Below, piece by piece: positions 57,858 to 64,000 of a DNA stretch of 64,000 nucleotides. Numbering within the stretch: position 1 is the first letter of the stretch; each line of letters begins with the position of its first letter. Below the pieces are notes generated by a model that was not told the DNA's origin, searched no databases, and saw only the letters and a list, made by a program, of their open reading frames with translations. The DNA is from Asticcacaulis sp. ZE23SCel15. Lineage in GTDB: Bacteria > Pseudomonadota > Alphaproteobacteria > Caulobacterales > Caulobacteraceae. Position numbers and translations under genes: made by a program. Location of the stretch: NCBI RefSeq assembly GCF_030505395.1, contig NZ_CP130044.1, positions 791,001-855,000 of the forward strand. The letters are read 5' to 3'.

Positions 57858-59288
57858 TTGACCACATATGGCAACCTGATTAACGGCGAATGGGTCGTTA
57901 CGGGCAACACCTTCGACGACATCAACCCTTCGGATACCAACGATATCATTGGCACCTACTCGACCGCCGGTGAGCCCGAAGTCAAGGCCGCTATCGACGC
58001 TGCCCGTGAGGCCTTCAAGACCTGGCAGTTTTCGACTCCTCAACAAAGATTCGACGTGCTCGACAATGCCGGTACTGAAATTCTGGCCCGTAAGGCTGAA
58101 CTCGGTGCGCTTTTGTCGCGTGAAGAAGGCAAGACCCTGCCCGAAGGTATCGGCGAAGTCACCCGCGCCGGACATATCTTTAAGTATTTTGCCGGTGAAG
58201 CCCTGCGCGCCCACGGCGAAGTGCTCGATTCGGTTCGCCCCGGCGTTAAGGTCGAAATCACCCGTGAGCCGGTCGGCGTCATTGGTCTGATCTGCCCGTG
58301 GAACTTCCCGATCGCTATTCCGGCCTGGAAAATGGCCCCGGCCATCGCGTTCGGTAATACAGTTGTCTGTAAGCCGGCTGAGCTGACCCCGGCCTGTGCC
58401 TGGGCACTGGCCGACATCCTGACCCGCGCTGGCCTGCCCAAGGGCGTGCTGAACGTCGTGTTCGCCCGCGGCTCAGTCGCGGGTCCGCTGATGATCGACG
58501 GCTGTGACGCCATCTCGTTTACCGGCTCGGTTCCGACCGGCACCCGCGTTCGCGATCAGGCTGTGGCCAAGGGCAAGCGTATTCAGGCCGAAATGGGCGG
58601 TAAAAACCCGGTCATCGTACTTGATGATGCTGACCTTAATGTCGCGGTTAATTCCGTGCTGAACTCGGCCTTCTTCTCCTCCGGTCACCGCTGCACGGCG
58701 TCATCGCGCATCATCGTCACCGAAGGCATCGCCGATACGTTTGTGGCCAAGCTGGCCGAAGCCGCGAAGGCGATCAAGGTTGGTGACAGCCGCGCTGATG
58801 GCGTTCAGATGGGCCCGATCGCCTCTCAGGAACAACTCAAGATCGCTCAGGACGCGGTTGCCAAGGCCAAGGCCGAAGGCGCTGAAATCCTGTCGGGCGG
58901 CGAAGACCTGACCTTTGGCACACCGGGCTACTACTACGCCCCAACCCTGATTGACAAAACCACCCCGGCTATGTCGATCAACAAAGAAGAAGTGTTTGGC
59001 CCGGTCGCGTCGATCATCCGCGTCAAGGACCTCGAAGAAGCCATCAAGGTCGCCAACGATACTGAGTTTGGCCTGTCGGCCGGTATCTGCACCACCTCGC
59101 TCAAGTCAGCCGAAACCTTCAAGCGCCGCTCGGAAGCCGGTATGGTCATGGTCAACCTGCCGACCGCCGGTGTTGATTACCACGTCCCGTTCGGTGGCCG
59201 TAAGGGCTCCTCCTACGGCCCGCGCGAACAAGGCGCCTACGCCAAGGAATTCTACACCATCGTCAAGACGGCCTATACTTCGGCTTAA
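57858..59288 (+). CDS. Aldehyde dehydrogenase, likely 2-oxoglutarate semialdehyde dehydrogenase
   Basis: A 476-aa NAD(P)-dependent dehydrogenase. Active site Cys279 (GHRCTASSR), general base Glu245 (EMGGKN) and oxyanion Asn149 (PWNF) are present. The N-terminus NGEWVVTGNTFDDINPSDTNDIIG resembles 2,5-dioxovalerate dehydrogenases, the last step of oxidative pentose and uronate routes giving 2-oxoglutarate. The start is TTG with GGGAG before it. The xyl-type operator upstream agrees with a pentose role; the exact substrate is inferred. Confidence 0.85.
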   Translation: MTTYGNLINGEWVVTGNTFDDINPSDTNDIIGTYSTAGEPEVKAAIDAAREAFKTWQFSTPQQRFDVLDNAGTEILARKAELGALLSREEGKTLPEGIGEVTRAGHIFKYFAGEALRAHGEVLDSVRPGVKVEITREPVGVIGLICPWNFPIAIPAWKMAPAIAFGNTVVCKPAELTPACAWALADILTRAGLPKGVLNVVFARGSVAGPLMIDGCDAISFTGSVPTGTRVRDQAVAKGKRIQAEMGGKNPVIVLDDADLNVAVNSVLNSAFFSSGHRCTASSRIIVTEGIADTFVAKLAEAAKAIKVGDSRADGVQMGPIASQEQLKIAQDAVAKAKAEGAEILSGGEDLTFGTPGYYYAPTLIDKTTPAMSINKEEVFGPVASIIRVKDLEEAIKVANDTEFGLSAGICTTSLKSAETFKRRSEAGMVMVNLPTAGVDYHVPFGGRKGSSYGPREQGAYAKEFYTIVKTAYTSA

Positions 59289-59335
59289 AGCTTTAGGTTC
59301 AAGGTTTTGGGGTCACAACCCCAAGCCCCAGATAC

Positions 59336-59370
59336 AAAAAAAGCGGCTCCGGAAACGGGGCCGCTTTTTT
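59336..59370. terminator. Bidirectional terminator after the semialdehyde dehydrogenase
   Basis: AAAAAAGCGGCTCCG-GAAA-CGGGGCCGCTTTTTT between convergent genes; a GAAA tetraloop closes the stem. Confidence 0.9.
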
Positions 59371-59372
59371 AG

Positions 59373-59738
59373 TCAGAACCTGCCCTTGCGCGGTTCTATT
59401 CTGGACTGAAGCTGAGGGCTGGATTTGCGGTATTCAATGTTTGTTACCGCATCGTGCTGGCCCTTGGCGATGCCTTCGATCCAGACGATCTGGCCGTCAG
59501 CATCAATCTGGGAATAGCGGAATGTTGCTTCAAACTTGCTGCCGCCGCCCTCGCACTTAAGAATGTCGATTACCGGCTTGCGGGCCGGCGTAATCACCCC
59601 CGACAGGTCTTTTTGCGTGGCACGGGTGATGGCCTTACCCACCTGCTGCCCCTGCATGATGTCGCATTCAGCAAAGGCCGCTGAAGCTGTAAGCACACCA
59701 AAGGCTGCAGCCACAAGAACTGCATTTAACTTAATCAT
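59373..59738 (-). CDS. Small exported protein of unknown function
   Basis: A 121-aa protein with a signal peptide (MIKLNAVLVAAAFGVLTASAAFA, cut before ECDIM). The mature part has two cysteines (ECDIM, ILKCEGG) that could pair in the periplasm and a beta-rich C-terminal half. GGGAG before the ATG at 59738 fixes the start; the frame upstream to 59789 is not used. I do not recognise the family. Confidence 0.75.
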   Translation of the reverse strand: MIKLNAVLVAAAFGVLTASAAFAECDIMQGQQVGKAITRATQKDLSGVITPARKPVIDILKCEGGGSKFEATFRYSQIDADGQIVWIEGIAKGQHDAVTNIEYRKSSPQLQSRIEPRKGRF

Positions 59739-59848
59739 GATTTCACTCCCGTTTTTTGTTTTATCGGGTGAAAGCCGAAAGTTCGGCACAGTCCTCCCAA
59801 GACTGTTATGAAATCATGCGCTCTTTTAGAGACTTAGCAACAGAAATA

Positions 59849-59911
59849 AATCCGAATACGGATCAATTTCACGCTATTTTGAACGGAATATTTTAATCTG
59901 TATGCGGATTA
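59849..59911. promoter_or_regulatory. Two near-identical 17-bp imperfect palindromes
   Basis: AATCCGAATACGGATCA (59849-59865) and AATCTGTATGCGGATTA (59895-59911) share the pattern AATCYGWATRCGGATYA and repeat every 46 bp. They lie 110-175 bases upstream of the small exported protein gene. Likely regulator sites; the regulator is unknown. Confidence 0.45.
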
Positions 59912-59914
59912 TAT

Positions 59915-60385
59915 TCACACCTGCGCCGGATCATCGCGCTCCAGCATATCGGGCAAGGCTTCGCCGTCCGGTACAAAATCCATAGCGACCGAATTCATGC
60001 AATAGCGCAGCCCGGTTGGGCGCGGGCCATCCTCAAACACATGGCCCAGATGGGCATCGCACCGCCCGCAACGGATTTCCGTGCGCACCATACCGTGGGA
60101 GCGATCCTGAATATTGCGGATATGATCCTCATCAATGCCTTCATAGAAGCTCGGCCAGCCCGAACCGGAATGGAACTTGGCGCGCGACCGGAACAGCGGC
60201 AGATGACAGAGGGCGCAGGTATAGATGCCCTCATCCTCATATTCATCGAACTTACCGCAAAACGGCGGTTCCGTGCCGTGATTGAGCAGGATGCGCACGG
60301 CTTCGGGATCAAGTTTGGCCGCCAGCGACTTATATTGCGCTTCGGTCGGTGGGGTAAGGTCGAAGCCTAACGATGAACGGGTCAT
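59915..60385 (-). CDS. msrB: Peptide-methionine (R)-S-oxide reductase
   Basis: A 156-aa enzyme that repairs oxidised methionine. Zinc cysteines Cys57/Cys60 (CALC) and Cys106/Cys109 (CGRC), the substrate segment [12 protein letters not shown] and the catalytic Cys129 (RYCMN) are intact. The ATG at 60385 has GGAGAT upstream; the frame extends to 60517 but that part is not family-like. Cytoplasmic, as no signal is present. Confidence 0.93.
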   Translation of the reverse strand: MTRSSLGFDLTPPTEAQYKSLAAKLDPEAVRILLNHGTEPPFCGKFDEYEDEGIYTCALCHLPLFRSRAKFHSGSGWPSFYEGIDEDHIRNIQDRSHGMVRTEIRCGRCDAHLGHVFEDGPRPTGLRYCMNSVAMDFVPDGEALPDMLERDDPAQV

Positions 60386-60432
60386 AGATGATCTCCTTAT
60401 ATGACACCAATATAGGCCCGCTTCGTTAAATC

Positions 60433-61014
60433 TCAATCTGTCCCGGGCAAAGGACCAGGCCGCGCCACACCATCCCAGTCGCGATTGTCCGGATATTTGC
60501 GCCGGAACTGCGCCCATTCTTCTGCTGTCTGTTCAAACACATAAAGATCACGAGCGATGCCATCCTTGACGATCTTACCGAGTTCAACGCCGATCTGACG
60601 GTAGCCGTTATATTTCTGGACCTTGATGACGCGCGGGTTCCAGTCGGCAATATGATTGACCAGCTTAGTAAGCCGCAGCGCAAAAAAGGCGTGGTTAAGG
60701 GTCGGCACAAAATTATACATGGTAAGGTCGCCCGGCACGTCGCGCTCACCCATATAGATGCCGATTTCACCAATACGTTCATCCATATCGACAATAGTAA
60801 TCGAGGTATAGCCGACCGGCCGGCCATGAATCAGGATCAGCCGGTGATGGTAATCAGCGCGGGCATTGCTGCGCTCAATCCATGCCCGCTGTTTATCTAG
60901 GTCATAGTCCACCACCGTCAGCATATAGGGCGCGACATAATCCGCTGTACGCCAGTCGAGGATCATCTGGGCGTCATCGGCGGTCGGCTCACGAAAGGCC
61001 ATATGGTCAAACAT
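60433..61014 (-). CDS. GNAT acyltransferase, PseH-like
   Basis: A 193-aa GNAT-fold protein ([17 protein letters not shown] at the N-terminus, [11 protein letters not shown] in the acetyl-CoA region, [17 protein letters not shown]). It resembles PseH, which N-acylates the UDP-4-amino sugar in pseudaminic-acid synthesis. Its ATG overlaps the PseG-like stop (TAATG), so the two are made together. The donor may be acetyl-CoA or another acyl group; see the neighbouring ketoacyl synthase. Confidence 0.8.
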   Translation of the reverse strand: MFDHMAFREPTADDAQMILDWRTADYVAPYMLTVVDYDLDKQRAWIERSNARADYHHRLILIHGRPVGYTSITIVDMDERIGEIGIYMGERDVPGDLTMYNFVPTLNHAFFALRLTKLVNHIADWNPRVIKVQKYNGYRQIGVELGKIVKDGIARDLYVFEQTAEEWAQFRRKYPDNRDWDGVARPGPLPGTD

Positions 61015-62027
61015 TACAGACTAAGCTCCGTCATGATCTCAACAATCCGGCGCGGTCCCTGCCCGTCGATCAGCGCTTTGGCGCGGGTGGCGGTTTCCTG
61101 ACAGATTTCCGGGTGCATGATAAAGGTCGCGACCCACTGCGCAAAATCATCGGGCAATCCACCGCGCGCATCCATCACCGGATAGGGTGAGGATTTCAGC
61201 GACATGACCTGATTATCGACCACAATCAGCACCAGCGCCATAAGGTTCTGAGCGGCGATTTCACCAACGCTGCCGCCCGCCGCCGTCACCACCAAAGCCG
61301 CACCGTTGAGGGTTTCGGCCACACTATCAGGGGCCACATGCAAAGACACCTGCTCCATGCCCGCGATCTGGGCCGATAACGCCTCAATGTGCGGATTGGC
61401 GGGGCCAGCGATCAGGCGGATCGGCACGCCCTGGCCGATCATCGGGAACATTTCATGGTAGAGATGACTGAGCGCCTGACCCGTCAGGTTTTTAGGATCT
61501 GACCCGCCAAACATAATCGCGATAAAGCCGGCCTGATCGGACTTAGGATAATCGCGGCTAAATTCAGCGCGGATCGGGGCATAGCGCGGCCCAAGGCAGG
61601 CCACCGCCTGCGGGGCAATATCGCTGTAAGGCAGGGTTTTGGCCGCCGTCGCCGCATTTACCACCATATGGGCGCGGATATGGCTAAGTTGCGCCAGATC
61701 ATCCATGACCAGCACTTTGGCATGATCATACATGGCGGCAATATAGTCAGGCGTAGCGCTATAGCTGTCGATGATCAGCCAGTGATGACTGGAAATCAGT
61801 ACGCGCAACGCGACCCCATCCGCCTGAGAGCCAATCTTGCTTTGCACCTGCGCCCAGTTGGCACCAATCGCCGCCATATGTTTTTGGGCGGCCTCTGAGG
61901 CCTCATTGAGGATAAAGGTGACTTTCCAGTCCTTGCCCCGCGCCGCTTCGGCAATGGCGAAACAGCGCATAAAATGGCCAAGGCCAAGGGCGGCGGAGGC
62001 CTCGGTTCTGATCCACAGACGGGCCAT
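61014..62027 (-). CDS. pseG: PseG-like UDP-sugar hydrolase
   Basis: A 337-aa GT-B-fold enzyme related to MurG. PseG removes UDP from UDP-2,4-diacetamido-2,4,6-trideoxy-beta-L-altropyranose in pseudaminic-acid synthesis. The N-terminal GLGHFMRC with catalytic His18, the FGGSDPKNLT nucleotide loop and the AAGGSVGE motif fit the family. It is coupled to its neighbours by TAATG overlaps on both sides. Confidence 0.85.
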   Translation of the reverse strand: MARLWIRTEASAALGLGHFMRCFAIAEAARGKDWKVTFILNEASEAAQKHMAAIGANWAQVQSKIGSQADGVALRVLISSHHWLIIDSYSATPDYIAAMYDHAKVLVMDDLAQLSHIRAHMVVNAATAAKTLPYSDIAPQAVACLGPRYAPIRAEFSRDYPKSDQAGFIAIMFGGSDPKNLTGQALSHLYHEMFPMIGQGVPIRLIAGPANPHIEALSAQIAGMEQVSLHVAPDSVAETLNGAALVVTAAGGSVGEIAAQNLMALVLIVVDNQVMSLKSSPYPVMDARGGLPDDFAQWVATFIMHPEICQETATRAKALIDGQGPRRIVEIMTELSL

Positions 62028-63049
62028 TACGACTGATCCTTATGCGGCAGGCGGATGATATCACAATAACGCGGCAAAGATGTGCGCCAGACCGCTGACG
62101 CCCACGACCAGCCCACGCCAAACCCACTCAGCAGCAGATTAACCGGCTTTTCAGATGTCATCTGACGGAACGTCTCGCACATCGCCAGCGGAATTGAGGC
62201 CGGGCCGGTATTGCCGTAGTCCCTGACCACCTCCACCACCTGATCGTCGCGCAGACCGATCTTTTTGGCCAGCGACTGGATCATCATGGCGTTGGCCTGA
62301 TGCAGGATAACGTGGTCCATCTGATCGGCCGTCAAACCCACCGCCGCCAGTGCCCGCGCCACCGAAGGGGCTACCTGACGCAAAGAAAACGACAAGACCC
62401 GCGCACCGTCCATATAAAGGCGCGGATCGCCGGACTTGGCCACACCGCCGGTTTCCGACATCAGATGGAACGCACCGCTGCCATCGGCCCCAAGGTCAAA
62501 GCCAATCTTGCGATCGTCATCCGATGCTTCCAAAGCCGTTGCCGCCACGGCATCGCCAAACAGCAGCCGCAAGGCCCTGTCATCATCGGCGATCATGCTG
62601 TTGATGACATCGCCGCCGATCAGCAGGGCCCGCTTGAGGCCCCCCGCCGCCATCATCGACGAGATGATACTTAAAGCATAGACGAAGCCGGAACAGCCCA
62701 ACCTAAGATCGAGCGTCGCCGTCGTTATCGGCAAACCCAACCGCCCATGCACCACATAAGAGGTCGCGGGTAAGGGATAGTCCGGCGTCTGGGTTACCAA
62801 AACCAACAGATCGATGCTGTCCTTGTCCCAGCCCAGACCGTCCATTAAGATTTGCGCGGCGGCCACCGCCATATCGCTGATGAGCAGACCATCTGAAACC
62901 GGACGGGTCTCAATGCCCGTTGCCTTGATGATCTTACCCACCATCTCTTCGCCAAACAGCCCCGACAGATCACGGTTAGATTCCTGATGCGCCGGCATGG
63001 CCGTGACTATGCCTCTGAGGGCTGGGGCGCGGGTTACAAATGTGACCAT
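62027..63049 (-). CDS. Beta-ketoacyl-ACP synthase III-like enzyme
   Basis: A 340-aa thiolase-fold enzyme. The Cys-His-Asn triad is complete: Cys119 (LGCSGF), His250 (ILHQAN) and Asn280 (YGNTGPASIP). KAS III condenses an acyl-CoA with malonyl-ACP. Placement inside a PseG/PseH operon suggests a special acyl product, not bulk fatty acids. Which acyl group is made is unknown. Confidence 0.88.
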   Translation of the reverse strand: MVTFVTRAPALRGIVTAMPAHQESNRDLSGLFGEEMVGKIIKATGIETRPVSDGLLISDMAVAAAQILMDGLGWDKDSIDLLVLVTQTPDYPLPATSYVVHGRLGLPITTATLDLRLGCSGFVYALSIISSMMAAGGLKRALLIGGDVINSMIADDDRALRLLFGDAVAATALEASDDDRKIGFDLGADGSGAFHLMSETGGVAKSGDPRLYMDGARVLSFSLRQVAPSVARALAAVGLTADQMDHVILHQANAMMIQSLAKKIGLRDDQVVEVVRDYGNTGPASIPLAMCETFRQMTSEKPVNLLLSGFGVGWSWASAVWRTSLPRYCDIIRLPHKDQS

Positions 63050-63059
63050 GACCGCACCC

Positions 63060-63896
63060 CTATACTGCCGTTTCCAGAAAGGCTTTTAAGCGCGCCACGA
63101 CCATCGCCCCCGCCTCGACATGGGGCAGGTGCCCCACGTCCGGCAGGACATGAATGGCGGCATCCACCGGCAGATAGGCCGCCTCACGCAACGGGGTCAG
63201 ACGGTCCTGATCGCCCCAGATAAACTGTATGGGGCAGCGCAACCGCGTCCAGTCACGCCATTCCGGCGATAACGCTACGCCAAAGGTCTTGGCAGTCTCC
63301 AGCAGCTTAGCAAAAGCCGCCTGACGTTCGGGATTACTGACCGCCTCAAAAAGCGCCTGCGCCAGGGCGGGCACCATCTGGGCGTGGCTATCGGCCACCA
63401 GAAAGCGTGCGAGGGTCTGCGCGGTCTTGAGCGATGGTGCCGCCAGATAGGCATCCATGGTTTCATAATGGAAAGGCCCGCCAAGGCCCGCAGGCGCGAT
63501 CAGGCTGAGGGACTGCACGCGCTCAGGGTGACGATGGGCCAACCCCAAGGCCAGCTTTGCCCCCATCGAATGACCGACCACATGGGCCGATGAAACCTTA
63601 AGCAGGGTCAGGGCTTCGTCCAGCCAGCCAGTCACAAAGGCGACATCGCCGTCGCCCACATCGGCACCCGAACGACCATGCCCCGGCAGATCGAGCGCAA
63701 TGATCCGGTAGCGCGCCATAAACGCGGGCAGACAGTAATGCCAGGCCAGACAATCTGCCCCCAATCCATGCAGAAAAACCAGCACAGGCCCATCCGCGCG
63801 CCCCATCTCCAGATAACTGAGCGGCGCACAGCTATGATCGGAATTCAGCGACAAGCTGAGGCGCCGGGACGGGGCTTTGGGCGCGGCCAATGTCAT
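63060..63896 (-). CDS. Alpha/beta-hydrolase
   Basis: A 278-aa hydrolase with oxyanion segment FLHGLGADCLAWH, nucleophile elbow GHSMGAK (Ser near residue 110), an acid in WGDQDRLTP and His in VGHLPHVEAG. The sequence resembles the hydrolase-like tail found in some acetoin dehydrogenase E2 proteins, but it stands alone here. Its ATG overlaps the SDR stop by ATGA. It could act as a thioesterase for the operon's acyl-ACP; that is inference. Confidence 0.82.
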   Translation of the reverse strand: MTLAAPKAPSRRLSLSLNSDHSCAPLSYLEMGRADGPVLVFLHGLGADCLAWHYCLPAFMARYRIIALDLPGHGRSGADVGDGDVAFVTGWLDEALTLLKVSSAHVVGHSMGAKLALGLAHRHPERVQSLSLIAPAGLGGPFHYETMDAYLAAPSLKTAQTLARFLVADSHAQMVPALAQALFEAVSNPERQAAFAKLLETAKTFGVALSPEWRDWTRLRCPIQFIWGDQDRLTPLREAAYLPVDAAIHVLPDVGHLPHVEAGAMVVARLKAFLETAV

Positions 63897-64000
63897 GCCA
63901 AAAGGCCCCCATCGACCGCCATGATCGACCCGGTGATCCAGCGCGAGGTATCGGCCAGCAGAAAGGCCACGGCGGCGGCGACATCTTCGGGATAGCCAAT
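63893..64000 (-). CDS. Short-chain dehydrogenase/reductase, C-terminal end only
   Basis: Only the last 35 residues are in the window: PEDVAAAVAFLLADTSRWITG then SIMAVDGGLL, the standard SDR C-terminus of FabG-type 3-oxoacyl reductases. The stop overlaps the hydrolase start. As a FabG relative beside a KAS III it may reduce the 3-oxoacyl product. The rest lies beyond position 64000. Confidence 0.85.
   Translation of the reverse strand: MGYPEDVAAAVAFLLADTSRWITGSIMAVDGGLLA

Noticed and set aside
60386-60517. 44-residue N-terminal extension of MsrB
   Set aside because: Not family-like, and a clear ribosome site precedes the internal ATG at 60385.

Overview
The window reads as chromosomal DNA of a Caulobacterales-type alphaproteobacterium; Asticcacaulis would fit, but this is inferred from gene content and not from a marker gene. 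Supporting signs are a large carbohydrate-type TonB-dependent receptor, the gene order phoR-pstC-pstA-pstB-phoU-phoB, the sulfite reductase cluster with DUF2849 and DUF934 partners, a GTTAGCGCTAAC operator in front of an aldehyde dehydrogenase, and moderate-to-high GC. Coding density is high. I see no rRNA, tRNA, CRISPR array, phage or transposase gene.

Region 1 (1-13144) is a pectin / oligogalacturonide locus. It holds an RpiB/LacAB-family isomerase, a four-gene CUT1 sugar ABC transporter, a cytoplasmic GH28 exo-polygalacturonase, a GH105 unsaturated-uronyl hydrolase, a FAH-family protein, a TonB-dependent receptor and KDG kinase. A TGACACCGGTGTCA palindrome occurs twice around the receptor -10 box, and a two-mismatch copy lies in the isomerase/ABC divergent promoter. 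The ABC ATPase gene carries an in-frame TAG.

Region 2 (13172-24338) is housekeeping: a hybrid histidine kinase, an M1 peptidase lipoprotein, a DEAD-box helicase with a repetitive basic tail, a PilZ-like protein, a SerB-SerA fusion, Hsp33 and a retropepsin-like protease. Region 3 (24349-31025) is the phosphate operon, with Pho boxes before phoR and pstC and a frameshift in phoU. Region 4 (31188-38995) has proAB, thrC, rtcB, thrB and a cysteine synthase; a small ORF and an intrinsic terminator sit between thrB and rtcB.

Region 5 (39001-48289) holds a LysR regulator, a ferredoxin-NADP reductase-like flavoprotein, a small accessory patch (a lower-GC trypco2-like gene, a frameshifted GFA gene behind a 13-bp hairpin, a DUF4287 gene and a degenerate GFA relative), then the assimilatory sulfate reduction operon cysG-DUF2849-cysI-DUF934-cysH. 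Region 6 (48500-56153) is gltB-gltD-amtB for ammonium assimilation. Region 7 (56359-64000) has a sugar aminotransferase, a semialdehyde dehydrogenase, MsrB, and a translationally coupled operon SDR-hydrolase-KASIII-PseG-PseH that looks like nonulosonic-acid / surface-sugar modification.

Three genes are broken by a single small lesion each (ABC ATPase, phoU, GFA). These may be real mutations or sequence errors, and the sequence alone cannot decide.
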